The notes under the pieces were generated by a model, which had not been told where the DNA came from, made no database searches, and worked only from the letters and a program-made list of their open reading frames with translations. Source: Adineta steineri (lineage: Eukaryota > Rotifera > Eurotatoria > Adinetida > Adinetidae). From it: a DNA stretch of 64,000 nt. Every line of letters starts with the position of its first letter. The first letter of the stretch is position 1. The DNA lies in contig CAJNOI010000288.1 of NCBI GenBank assembly GCA_905250115.1, forward strand, positions 1 to 64,000, written 5' to 3'. The position numbers were made by a program, and so were the translations under genes. This document shows positions 25,101-35,293 of this stretch, in pieces.

Positions 25101-27504
25101 CCATTTGTTATATTCAAACAAAAATGACTCGAATTATCACAATCATATTTTGGAGATGTGTCATATCCACAATTGAGTTCATCTCTCCCATCAGGACAAT
25201 TCCAAACTCCATTACATCTCGAATAGGATGTAGAACAACGCCATTCATTCATCGAACAATCTGTTTCATCAGTGTTGTTGAAAGCATCAGCAACATATTC
25301 GACCACGCCATTACAAATTTTAGGAAATGTTATGTTGAAAAACAAAAGCAATTCTTGAGAAGCGATATTCTTTACTGGATCCAAACCCTGTGTCTCCCAA
25401 AAATATCTTTCATATTCGTCACTTTTGTCAGCACAATGAATCTATAATAAATTGTAATATCTCATCACATTCCTCAAAATTTCTATAGCGATTACATCAG
25501 CATCCTTTTCTATCAACAACCTTGGATGGGTATGAGTATGGTATTATTCTACTCACACCCACACCCATCCATCTAAGATATCTCAAAGAAGATTGATCAA
25601 GAAATACTACAAATACTAAAGACTTACAGTATCATCAAGACGAAGAGTTGAATGTATACAACGTGTACCATTATCACAAGAATATCGATGAGAAATATTG
25701 AGTGAACATGTGTTCTCCTGACGTTCATCTTCGCCATTGGAACAATCTTTACAACCATCCGATAGACGATGAAATGAGAAACATTTACTTTTGTCATTAC
25801 ATTTAAATAGTGAACAATTATTTGATAAATCTTTTTGAGCCGGTATTGAACACGAGAGAATAAAACTCTTGAAATCTTTGATCATATCATATAATTCCGA
25901 ATAAGTTCGATTTGTAAATGTAGTAAATGCTCGACATACCGAGCCATTGAATGTAAATGTTTCAAATAGAAGATGTTTATTCAAAGATAGATATGGACAT
26001 AATGTTTCATTATAACATATCCATTTTGGTTGAATGTTATCATAAATTAAGAATACATGTGAAAATAAGATGAATTTTGATGATGGCATTTGTTCTAAAT
26101 AAAGACGATCACGTTTTGAATTACATTTTTCACCTGAATCAACATTTGGCCCATCATAGCAATAGCCATCACCACATGAAAACCACATCGATGGGCATAT
26201 TCGATCTTCGCAATTACTTTGAGATAAAGGAAAACAGTCTCTCTTATTTGTTTCAAGTCTTTCGTCAGATTCATCCATACAATCGAACTCGTTATCCAAA
26301 ACAAATATTTTATCAATACATTGCCCATTGAGACAACGGTATTCCGTTTCTTGATTACATTCATTTATTTCCAATTCATGACAACGATGTTCATCGATTC
26401 CATTCTTGCAATCCATTTTGCCTATAATCATAACAATCGAAGTGCATTGTTTCCTCGTATGCAAATCCACAAATCTCTATTTTATTTTCATCAGAAGTAA
26501 TCAAACAATAAGACGGGTGTGGGTGTGGGTGTGGGTGTGGTTATAAGTGTAAGTGGGTGTGAATAGATCTGAAAAAAGCGACACCCAGATCCACATTCTC
26601 CTAGTCCCCATAGACCTCATAGATCCCTAGTCTCCATAGACTCCCTAGTACCTCTACCTCTCCTAGACCTTCTAGTCCCCCTAGTTCCCGTAGTCCTCAT
26701 AGATCCCCCCGATCTTCTAGTTCTCCTAGTCCTCGTAGATTCCGTAGCCCTCATAGATCCCCTAGTACTTCTAGCTTCCCTAGACCTCCTAGTCCCGTAG
26801 ATCCCCTATCGGATTGAAATTAAAACGTTCATTGTATGGGATGAATTTGAATGTATATAGATACTCTACTCATTCACATCTTCGTTTTCAATAAAATCTT
26901 AGTTAAATGATAACTTACCGTCGCAGATTTCTCGCCAGTCCAAACAGAGAATGGATTCACATATTCCATCGTTCATTGGATAACATGTATTATGTGCTAC
27001 TGTGAAAAGAAATTTGTCGTTGAGGATATCTGCCAAATCTTTCTTCGAACCGAATGTATACTGACACCATGGTCCGAACCAGTAGTTACCCTTCGTTTGT
27101 GAACAGTTGTAGAAAGAGCTTGTATTTTTACCTGATATATATTCTTCTATAGTATCCATTGGTGCATACCAGTCGTACAGTTGTTCAGCTGAAACACCCA
27201 TTTCACGTAGGCTACTGAAGGCAAATTCTTCTCCATGCACTACTTGATTATGAGACGGTTTGATTAATTCACTGATTTTTGCGATTGTTCGACGACAGTA
27301 ATGCATCATCTGAGCGCGCCCACTTGTGCCCCAATCATGATCTCCTTCATTTGAAAAACTGTTATGGATATGTAAGTTGTATAGACAATGAAAAGCATGA
27401 ATAGTGGTATTCATCGTATCCCATGTCGTTTCGTACATTCGATGAAAAGCATTACTCGTATGATAAAGAAGTAAAATCGTAAGCAGAAAATGGGAGAATC
27501 GCAT
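22190..27504 (-). CDS. LDLa/EGF-repeat seven-transmembrane receptor (3 exons)
   Basis: Exons at about 27504-26919, 26421-25628 and 25441-22190 join in frame to about 1,543 residues. Exon 1 has a signal peptide (MRFSHFLLTILLLYHTSNA) and a roughly 170-residue N-terminal domain ending CLDWREICDG, the start of an LDLa repeat that continues in exon 2. Exons 2 and 3 carry several LDLa-like repeats (for example RCSTSYSRCNGVWNCPDGRD), then EGF-like repeats (CDTEWGGKQC; CSNRGRCV). Seven helices follow from about residue 1,190. TM3 ends in ERTLTVIQG, an E-R in place of D-R-Y, and TM7 reads FFAYVLPSEVYYTAF. The start at 27504 is chosen because it opens directly with the signal peptide; an upstream in-frame ATG also exists. 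Ligand unknown. The LDLa/EGF plus 7TM layout recalls relaxin-receptor-like or adhesion-like GPCRs, but there is no GPS/GAIN motif that I can see and no LRR block. Confidence 0.82.
25524..25570. repeat. Telomere-like hairpin in receptor intron 2
   Basis: GGATGGGTATGAGTA pairs with TACTCACACCCACACCCATCC across a short loop. Confidence 0.6.
26515..26540 (+). repeat. (GGGTGT)n array in receptor intron 1
   Basis: Four uninterrupted GGGTGT units. The same permutation as the TGTGGG telomere repeat reported from bdelloid rotifers (from memory). More degenerate GTG units run on to about 26562. Confidence 0.7.
26598..26812. repeat. CCTAG/CATAGATCC degenerate minisatellite
   Basis: About 200 bp of imperfect 10-15-nt units built from CCTAG, CATAG, TAGTC and GATCC inside receptor intron 1 (26422-26918). 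Strikingly C/T-rich against the AT-rich surroundings. Confidence 0.65.
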
Positions 27505-27707
27505 TGCTTTACTTGGAAAAATACTGAATATGTCTGTGTCGAGAAGAAGAAACAAAGTTTTACAAAGATATTTATCATAACGGAACTGATAAAAAACGGC
27601 AAAAAGTGTGCACACAGTCAAACACATAGATATTCATGATATTTAGATGGAAAAAAATTGAGACAGATGTGATTAAAATAGTGTTAGTGAGTGTATCATG
27701 CATGCTC
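27505..27707. other. 5' flank of the receptor gene
   Basis: The frame upstream of 27504 stays open to 27627, so a longer N-terminus is possible but less likely than a signal-peptide start. Confidence 0.4.
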
Positions 27708-27807
27708 NNNNNNNNNNNNNNNNNNNNNNNNNNNNNNNNNNNNNNNNNNNNNNNNNNNNNNNNNNNNNNNNNNNNNNNNNNNNNNNNNNNNNNNNNNNNN
27801 NNNNNNN
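27708..27807. other. Scaffold gap (100 N)
   Basis: A run of exactly 100 N, a conventional placeholder. Adjacency of the sequences on either side is not proven and true spacing is unknown. Confidence 0.98.
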
Positions 27808-28160
27808 AACTATGCCATTAAGTTCTAATGCCATATTTAAGTGTTAAAGCGCGACAATATTTGTGACATACTGATAATTTTTTTTCTTAGCATATTTTAT
27901 TAATCATGTCAAATTCTTTTCCAGATATCTTCTTTTCGTGTTTTAATGAGATGTAAACTGAGAGTATCTGCTATCAAACTTAATATTCACATTTGTACTT
28001 TATAACTGTTTCGGATTGAGATATTTTATATGAAATGTACAGCATTTAACTTAATTAGAATTAACTCTTTCAGATATAATACTATACTTTACTTAAGATT
28101 AACGATAATAAATATCTGATTAAATTCGTCTATTTTCGTTATAATACAAAGAAAAAAAGA

Positions 28161-29144
28161 ATGGCAGATATAGTTGGTCAATCTATTAGTCTGTACGGTT
28201 ATTGGTTGTCAGTTCCTCTTGGTTTTGTTGGTCACATATGTAGTCTGATTATTTTCTCATCGAAAAATCTTCGTCAATCATCGACTGGATTATTATTTAT
28301 TTTGTTAACTCTGTCCGATACTTTATATCTTGGAATATCTATTCGTGATTTTCTTACATTCACTGTAAAATGGACAACATTACAAAGTGAATATCTATGT
28401 CGATTTCGTACATTTATTGTCAGTTTCTCTACTGTGACATCAGCTTGGCTTCTAATATTGATTGCCCTTGACAGATGTATTCGTATACATTTTCCTTATC
28501 GACAAGCACGAATTTGTACACAAAAAGTAGCTATCTGCTTGATTATTTTCGTATGTGTGTGTTCAACTCTATTTGCATCACACGTTCTTCAATCTGAATT
28601 TTCTTTTACTGCACCAGGTAGCAATTTATGCGGACCAGCTCGTTCTTCAGGAACATTCTATTCAATCTTTTATTTTAATACTTGGCCTATTCTACAATTA
28701 TTAATCACTTATATGATTCCAAGTTGTATAATGATTGTTTGTTTTGTCGGTGTCTATTCGAAATTGCGTTTTCAACAAACTCTGGTTGTTGCGTCAACAA
28801 GAAAAGAAAGAATGCAACGACAAATGCTCATATTAATGATTTCGAGTATAATATGTTTTATCATTTGTACAATTCCTTATGCTATCTATCGAATTTTTTA
28901 TCTTCGATCTGCAATAAATTCAATCAGTCCAATTATAACCGGTGCAGTGTCAACTTTAATGACTATGAATTATTGTTATAATTTTTATATTCATTGTTTA
29001 ACATCTCAACTCTTTCGTCAAACATTTATTCAACAATTAAAACGAGTTTTTATCTGGTGTAAAAGACAAATAGGACGAGACGGACGAACTGTTTATCCGC
29101 TTCCGACTATAAACAGAAAAGGTGGATTGCCAATAATAAATTAA
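28161..29144 (+). CDS. Rhodopsin-like GPCR, single exon
   Basis: Predicted 327-residue receptor of the divergent class A peptide-receptor type common in rotifers (inference). Seven hydrophobic helices are evident. The TM3 Cys (about residue 80) can pair with C157 in loop 2. The TM3 end reads LDRC at 103-106 in place of DRY, and TM7 reads NYCYNFYIH in place of NPxxY. The ATG at 28161 is preceded by an AT-rich, stop-containing leader. Basic C-tail. No lesions seen. Confidence 0.82.
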   Translation: MADIVGQSISLYGYWLSVPLGFVGHICSLIIFSSKNLRQSSTGLLFILLTLSDTLYLGISIRDFLTFTVKWTTLQSEYLCRFRTFIVSFSTVTSAWLLILIALDRCIRIHFPYRQARICTQKVAICLIIFVCVCSTLFASHVLQSEFSFTAPGSNLCGPARSSGTFYSIFYFNTWPILQLLITYMIPSCIMIVCFVGVYSKLRFQQTLVVASTRKERMQRQMLILMISSIICFIICTIPYAIYRIFYLRSAINSISPIITGAVSTLMTMNYCYNFYIHCLTSQLFRQTFIQQLKRVFIWCKRQIGRDGRTVYPLPTINRKGGLPIIN

Positions 29145-29474
29145 TTTATGAAGAAACTTTTAAAAAATTCTAGAATATTTTATGCTTTTAATCATGTACG
29201 AACGGCAGTTTTTCAACTGCATATTTATCGTTGTTTGTTAATAAATACGAAGAAAATAAAAAAAATCATTCAGTACAAAAGAGGATTGATCTGTTTAAAA
29301 CTGGATTAGTTTATCTTTCATTTATTCGATGATCATATGAATCTTTCTGTGTTGATCAACGTAGTTTTCATCTCTATAATGTTTTTTCGATTAAAAAACT
29401 CCTCCTCAGTGTCTTCAAGTGGCCGAAATTGTTTTAATCGTTTATAAAACTTATACCATATCACAATTTTCGTC

Positions 29475-29534
29475 GGTGCGGGCGAGGATGTGGGTATGAG
29501 TATATTAACCATAACACACCCACGCCCACCCTCA
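29475..29534. repeat. Telomere-like hairpin
   Basis: GGATGTGGGTATGAG on the left faces CACACCCACGCCCACCCTCA on the right; imperfect arms. Confidence 0.5.
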
Positions 29535-29746
29535 AAATTTTTCAGCGTCCGATCCCTATCATTTTAGACGGTGGTGTCATGGACACTCTCTTAAGTATTT
29601 GTGTATGTTTCATATAATTAAACCATGATTCTTTAATTGAAAATGATTAGAGTTTTTATGTAATTTACAAAAAATAATTATCTATTGAACATTTAAGAAC
29701 TGAATCAAGGGGAAACTCAAACTGATCTCCTGATTTCATTGATTTC

Positions 29747-29843
29747 GAGTGAGGGTGTGGGTGTTGGTGCGATTATCTTGTTCATCGCAAAGCCAGACCC
29801 ACAACCACATTAGCACTCATATCTACATCCTCACCAACACTCT
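29747..29843. repeat. Telomere-like hairpin, long loop
   Basis: GAGTGAGGGTGTGGGTGTTG faces ACATCCTCACCAACACTC. ACCCACAACCACA also lies in the loop, so alternative foldings exist. Confidence 0.55.
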
Positions 29844-30268
29844 CTGCTGGCAATTCCTCTTGTACGAATTCAATATTGCCAATTATTGCGATGAAATATG
29901 GCGATTATTATGCGTTTTATTTATTACGCACTTCATATTATTCATCGGATTGTTATTGTGCGACATCATATAACTAAAGCAAGTGAAAAAATTGTATCAA
30001 TGTACTTCTAAGAAGTCTAAAATAAAGTACACAAATCCATATTCATCTAGACCCACACTCTCACTTTAGTCCGTATATTTTCATTTCAAAGGATAGATGT
30101 TGAATATCATAAAATAATAACAAAGAGTTGATAAGTGATAAAAATAGATAACAGCGAACAAGAGTATTTTTTTCATATACACAAACACATTTTTTTAACG
30201 GACAGTAAGATAAGCGAAAATAGAAGCCTTGCTGTTAGAATTCAAACAAGTGTAGACAAAATACGAAA

Positions 30269-32266
30269 ATGACAAGTTCAAGACTAACGATTGATAATCT
30301 ACCCGTCGAATTGCTTTATAAAATCTTCAACAATCTATCGACATTTGATATCTATTTTCATGTGTCATTGGTCAATCATCATCTATATACTGTTGCACGT
30401 TCCTATTCCAACTTTGAACTGTTTGAAAATACACCTGAGTTCAAACAACTATGTGCTCGACTGTTACCATCACAAGTTTCATCGCTAGGTTTGCATATAA
30501 ATAGAACAGTTGCCGACTACGAGGATTGTGACTGTCAGTTCCATCAAGATTATAACGACCCTGAACATGGTCCAGATTGGGTAAAATGTTGTGTCAGTTG
30601 GTATGATATTCCAGTAGATGAGTTCGGACATAATCAAGCATGCAAATTTTATAAATTTAACAAATATAGTGCAGCGTATCATTCGGATCGCTTTTTCACC
30701 TTTTGCCATGATCGATTAGATCAATTCAATCGTATTCGATCATTAGACCTTTATGGTATTCCTGAGGAATCTTTTTCACAAGTGATCGATCGACTGATAA
30801 GTCTAATACCTCAGTTAGCTTTAACATTATACAGAATTATCGATCTAAATTTTCCTTTCGATGAACGAATTGAACATTATACACGATTTATTAGAACATT
30901 ACAAAATCTTCGCGAAATTTCATTCTGCACACCTTGTGTTCTCTTAAAATTAATGCCTATTGTTTTTACAATTCAACATGTTAACTTAATTAGATGTACA
31001 ATAAACCAGTGGCGAGATATAAAAGCATATCTGCCAAATCTTTGTTCAATTAAAATTGGGTATTTAGATATCGCTGATAATCATTCTTCTGAAGGTTCAA
31101 TAATCACGGCAATTTCAATTAATCATGATCAAACAACATCAAAAATTATTGGATTTGATCCTAGTTTGATGAAAACAACAGTTTTTGTTGACTTGCATAT
31201 AAATTTATCCACATTATCTTATCTATCCTTGCAACATCAGGCTAATACAAATCAAGATTTTGATGAATATTTTGATGGATCATGGTGGGAAAGTACTTTA
31301 AAAATATCTGCACCCATGTTGAAATCTTTTGAATTTGAATTTTATTTTCATAATCCACCCTATTTATCCTTGAAAAGAATGGATAAAATAATGAAGCCAT
31401 TTCAAACAGCATATTGGATGACGCAAAAACGGTGGTATGTCCATTTTATGTCATCTGATGAGTATGGTTCATATCTCTTCACTAAAAAATTTGCATTTGA
31501 TCAATACGATGATTGTGAAAGCTCATCAACATGTAACCGCTGGTCAATTTGGAAATCAGTAACAAGAGGACTTGTCATTGATTACAGTACAGGTCATTCA
31601 TTACCAAATTTATTAGAATCCAATGACCCAACAATTGATTTATACATACGAGGTCCTATGTTACAAACAATAGAATCATCCGGTTATTTAACGCTAGAAG
31701 ATCATATTAAACCTTATGTTAATTACAACTATGTAGAACGTCTGCGATTAGGAGCCAATATAAAACGTGAAGGAAGAAGAAAATCAAAACACAATCTGCG
31801 TGCTCTTTTTCGTCAGGTTACATATCTTAAAATCGATCGTTTAGAATATCTCGATTCACTTTATGCTCAACGGATAAAATTCCTGCGTCGTCTAGCCAAA
31901 AAAATTGACTTAATAATTCTAGTTGAAAAAACTAACTGGTGTTTTTCATCTGATAAAATGGCTATTGACAAGTTTTGTCAATTTTTTTTAAATTTAAAAC
32001 AATTGGATTTAACAGTAAATGATTTACAAGCAATGACATTCATTATTGATGCTTTATTACATCTTGAAAAGGCAATATTTCGATTTCCTATCTATATCAG
32101 AGAAATATTGCTGATCAACGAAGATTTATGTTTATTTACAACACGTTTAAATACTATGAACTGGAGCTATGAGATATTTCAGAATACGATACATTTATAT
32201 ATCGGTCCAAAGGAAATATGTAGTGAAAGTAAGTTAAAAGCAATTCATTATCTAATCGTTTCATAA
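30269..32266 (+). CDS. F-box protein with divergent LRR-like region
   Basis: Single-exon 665-residue protein. Residues 6-50 form an F-box (LTIDNLPVELLYKIFNNLST, then HVSLVNHHLYTVARSY), the Skp1-binding part of SCF ubiquitin ligases. The rest shows irregular leucine-rich segments (IRSLDLYGIPEES, LTYLKIDRLEYLDSLY, LKQLDLTVNDLQ). An insertion around residues 90-125 is Cys/His/Asp-rich (YEDCDCQFHQDY; VKCCVSWYD). Substrate unknown. A telomere-like hairpin lies about 300 bp past the stop. Confidence 0.78.
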   Translation: MTSSRLTIDNLPVELLYKIFNNLSTFDIYFHVSLVNHHLYTVARSYSNFELFENTPEFKQLCARLLPSQVSSLGLHINRTVADYEDCDCQFHQDYNDPEHGPDWVKCCVSWYDIPVDEFGHNQACKFYKFNKYSAAYHSDRFFTFCHDRLDQFNRIRSLDLYGIPEESFSQVIDRLISLIPQLALTLYRIIDLNFPFDERIEHYTRFIRTLQNLREISFCTPCVLLKLMPIVFTIQHVNLIRCTINQWRDIKAYLPNLCSIKIGYLDIADNHSSEGSIITAISINHDQTTSKIIGFDPSLMKTTVFVDLHINLSTLSYLSLQHQANTNQDFDEYFDGSWWESTLKISAPMLKSFEFEFYFHNPPYLSLKRMDKIMKPFQTAYWMTQKRWYVHFMSSDEYGSYLFTKKFAFDQYDDCESSSTCNRWSIWKSVTRGLVIDYSTGHSLPNLLESNDPTIDLYIRGPMLQTIESSGYLTLEDHIKPYVNYNYVERLRLGANIKREGRRKSKHNLRALFRQVTYLKIDRLEYLDSLYAQRIKFLRRLAKKIDLIILVEKTNWCFSSDKMAIDKFCQFFLNLKQLDLTVNDLQAMTFIIDALLHLEKAIFRFPIYIREILLINEDLCLFTTRLNTMNWSYEIFQNTIHLYIGPKEICSESKLKAIHYLIVS

Positions 32267-32728
32267 ATATTGCTCTAGATTTCGTCTCTCACGAACGCAT
32301 ATTATCTCAAGAATCAAATTATGATCCATATTTATGTGGCAAAGACAAGTTTAGAGATGTTTTATATTTCAATAATAATGAAGATCGAGACTAGATAAAC
32401 ACGAAATGACCGATATGACAACTTACAGAGAAAACACGATATAATATCAACAATTATTGACACTTACCATATGACACTAATATCGTGTGTCGATATGTGT
32501 GAAATTCAAACAACGCTAACTGCCACTATGTTGTATACTAAGGTTATTTCCTCAAAATGCTTTGATTATTGAGAGTGTGGGTGTTCCTTCTTGATCTAAA
32601 TGGAACATCCACACCACATATCCATAGTTATATCATTTAGTACATTGTATGATTAGATAATTATATTTTCTTTTAAACAAAGAAAACAATATAAAGACAA
32701 TATTGAAATATATAGTGAAATGATATAT
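32267..32728. other. Intergenic with one hairpin
   Basis: Nothing coding; see the hairpin at 32571. Confidence 0.45.
32571..32617. repeat. Telomere-like hairpin
   Basis: GAGAGTGTGGGTGTTCC faces GGAACATCCACACCACA; the GTTCC/GGAAC stem inside the arms pairs exactly. Confidence 0.65.
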
Positions 32729-33986
32729 TTAAGTAACAATATTTTGTCGTGGGATAATTTCATTTATTCGAAATACAATTGGAACCATAGATTGTCTTGT
32801 TATTTTCCGATAACTATTGATAATTATTTGTATACAATCATCACGAAATGGTTTTGATACAATAATATACATATAAAAAGATGCAGCACTATCTGATGAA
32901 TAGTTTTGTTCGGTAAAACATATTCAATACTCATCATTTCGAAAAAAATAAACGAATAAGGACCTGGTGTAACAACATAAACAACAATTTCCGAAATAAC
33001 TAGTTTTAATAAATCTTGATCTCGTCGTCGAATAGAAAGCTTTCCACCATTTATATTATTGTTAATTGGTTGAACACAAGTATATATTCGTCTCATATTC
33101 CGATAGATCAATTAAACAAATGTAGTCGATATGACAGGTAGAAGCAATCCAACGCATATTATTAAATAAATTGTATGAACTGTTGAACAAACACCAAAAC
33201 TACCACATTGTTTATTATTAATAGTCATCATTATAGGAATATCAATACACAATAATGACCAGAAAATAAAAGAGAAAAATATTAAATATTCTGCTCATTC
33301 ACGTATACTAAATGATCGAACACTAACACGACGAGTTCTAACCAGAAAACGATCAAGACATGCTAACACAAGTAACGTTTTAGCTATTTGTACTGTTATA
33401 CATGATAAATAAGAGAATGCATCCTATTCCGCGATGTTGAACATTGGAGGAATCAGTTCCGCACCGGAATCGATTCCGTCCAATTCCGGGAACTCGATCG
33501 ACACACAACATAAGACACCCAGTCGAGATTGATCGCGTTCGACCGATTCCGGAATTATACGGAATTCCTACCAATTCCGGAATTGGACGGAACTCGATCA
33601 ATTTTCGAGTGGGTATCGGAGATTATGTGTCGATCGGGTTGCCGGAATTGAACGGAATCGATTCCGGAGCGGAACTGGTTCCTGAAATGCTCAACATTGC
33701 GGAATAGGATGACTGCTCATAAATAAATATATGTTTTACATAAGCCAAATGCAGCTGGTGTTTCACTACTGTAATTAATAAGATATATTTGAGTAAAACC
33801 ATAAAATATTAAACAAAAAACGTTGAATATAGCTGAACTTAATAAATAAATTGAACATGCATTTTCACGTTGTCGAATAACAATTCTAATCACAAATATA
33901 TGATCAATAATTCTGAAAGACATCACACTTGAATATCCATAAATAATCAATTTACTTTGAATATCTTCTAAAACTGATGAAGACAT
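32729..33986 (-). pseudogene. GPCR pseudogene split by a foldback element
   Basis: Starts at 33986 and encodes TM1-TM2 (SVMSFRIIDHIFVIRIVIRQ, then a second helix and GLCKTYIYL), then is interrupted at about 33711 by a 292-bp foldback element. The frame resumes at about 33418 with TM3 (FSYLSCITVQ, LACLDRFLVRTRR), TM4, TM5 and a loop rich in Arg/Asn. Further lesions: TGA at 33295-33297, TAA at 33112-33114, and a frameshift near 32930, after which TM7 (SFYMYIIVSKPFRDD) is in another frame, ending at about 32729. Overall order and spacing match the neighbouring intact receptors. Confidence 0.8.
33420..33711. mobile_element. Foldback MITE with about 87-bp inverted arms
   Basis: Begins CATCCTATTCCGC and ends with its complement. 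The arms stay paired for about 87 bp with roughly ten mismatches, around a 115-bp centre rich in GGAATT/GATTCCG motifs. CpG- and GC-rich compared with its surroundings. No internal gene: open frames on both strands are by-products of the palindrome. No clear target duplication seen. It interrupts the GPCR frame between TM2 and TM3. Confidence 0.8.
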
Positions 33987-35285
33987 TTATACTCTGATGA
34001 CAATACTAAAATAATAATAATATTAATAAAGTAATGCAGAATAATAAAAGTACTTCTGCAGATATAGATTCAACTCAACAGAGTTTTTATACCGACAAAC
34101 GTGTTTTTTTTTCTTATATTTTAATTAGAAGCAAAGATAAAAGTATTGAGGAGAAAAATAATCACAGCTTAGACTGAAGAAACTTCCGTTAATGTGAACG
34201 TCTTTGATCAAAATGACAATCATCATTGTACTAATTATCTTCATTTTTAATGACACATCGAATATTACGTTCTTTATATTTAAGATAACTCATTAAAACT
34301 AACAAAAGCTTTTGAATTACCACTACGTAAAAAACATGAAGAATCACGTTCATAAACAGACAGAATATGCTTGAATAAGACTAAAAGAGAATAGAAGTTA
34401 AATGAAGCAATGGATGAACTGAGGTTGATTAGAAAGGAGATATTTTGTTAATATTATTATCATTTATATGTTGGACTTTATTATTATTTGGAAAATGTTG
34501 AAAATTATTTACTTTTATTTCTGCTTTACAAAATCTATAGTATTACAATCCAATTGATATTAAATTATATGAAAAAGTCATTTGTATCATTTATAAAATC
34601 TGTAGTAGAAAATAGAAAATAAAAGTGTTGATTTATTTGTTTGAGATAATTAATATTTCTCTTTTCCTCTTTTATAACATTTTTCTTTTCTACAATGAGA
34701 TAATCAAGCTGTGTTATTGTCTCAAATACATGGTTTTTTCGAAAAATTTACTTTTTTTAACTAGTTGGAAGAAAAAAGACATTGTTTGTTCTCATAGGGT
34801 GTGGATGATGAATATAATGAAGATCCTTGCGCATAATCAAACCCACACCCTTAAAAGCAGGATGATTAGTCAAAATCTGTACCCACTGTACATTTCAACA
34901 CTTTCTATTCGATCGTATTTAAGCATTAGAAGTATTTTGTTTTTTGAGTTAAAATGAGCTCAGAATTATTTCATGCAGATACATTAAACAAGAATAGTTT
35001 ACAATAATTGTGTCGACCGAAGATCATTAAAAGCAAGACTACTTCATTGGATTCTTTGTAAATTTTTCGTAAATGAAACGTATTCGAGAAGTTCCAGATT
35101 TGGTATTCCTGACCAGTTTATTCTCTATCCTCTCTACACTACATAGAATGATAAAATCCTACATAATGTAAAAGTGAAGTATGCATGACACCATAATCTC
35201 TTTGACAGCATATTTTCTTGGTGAATAAAGAAAGAAATTTCAGTATTTTATATAATGTGAAAAGACAAGTTTAATCATGTTTCAA
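33987..35285. other. Intergenic with one hairpin
   Basis: 1.3 kb without recognised exons; an open frame at 34625-34957 is crossed by the hairpin at 34797 and has no domain. Confidence 0.45.
34797..34852. repeat. Telomere-like hairpin
   Basis: AGGGTGTGGATG faces AAACCCACACCCTT across about 30 nt. Confidence 0.65.
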
Positions 35286-35293
35286 TTATATAT

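Larger units (their letters stand above)
29145..30268. other. Intergenic with two telomere-like hairpins
   Basis: Non-coding apart from the hairpins listed at 29475 and 29747. Confidence 0.5.

Noticed and set aside
33380-33707. Overlapping open frames on both strands rich in Pro/Arg/Gly
   Set aside because: They are mirror products of the palindromic foldback element, not genes.
34625-34957. 110-codon plus-strand open frame
   Set aside because: Crosses a telomere-like hairpin and has only low-complexity hydrophobic sequence.
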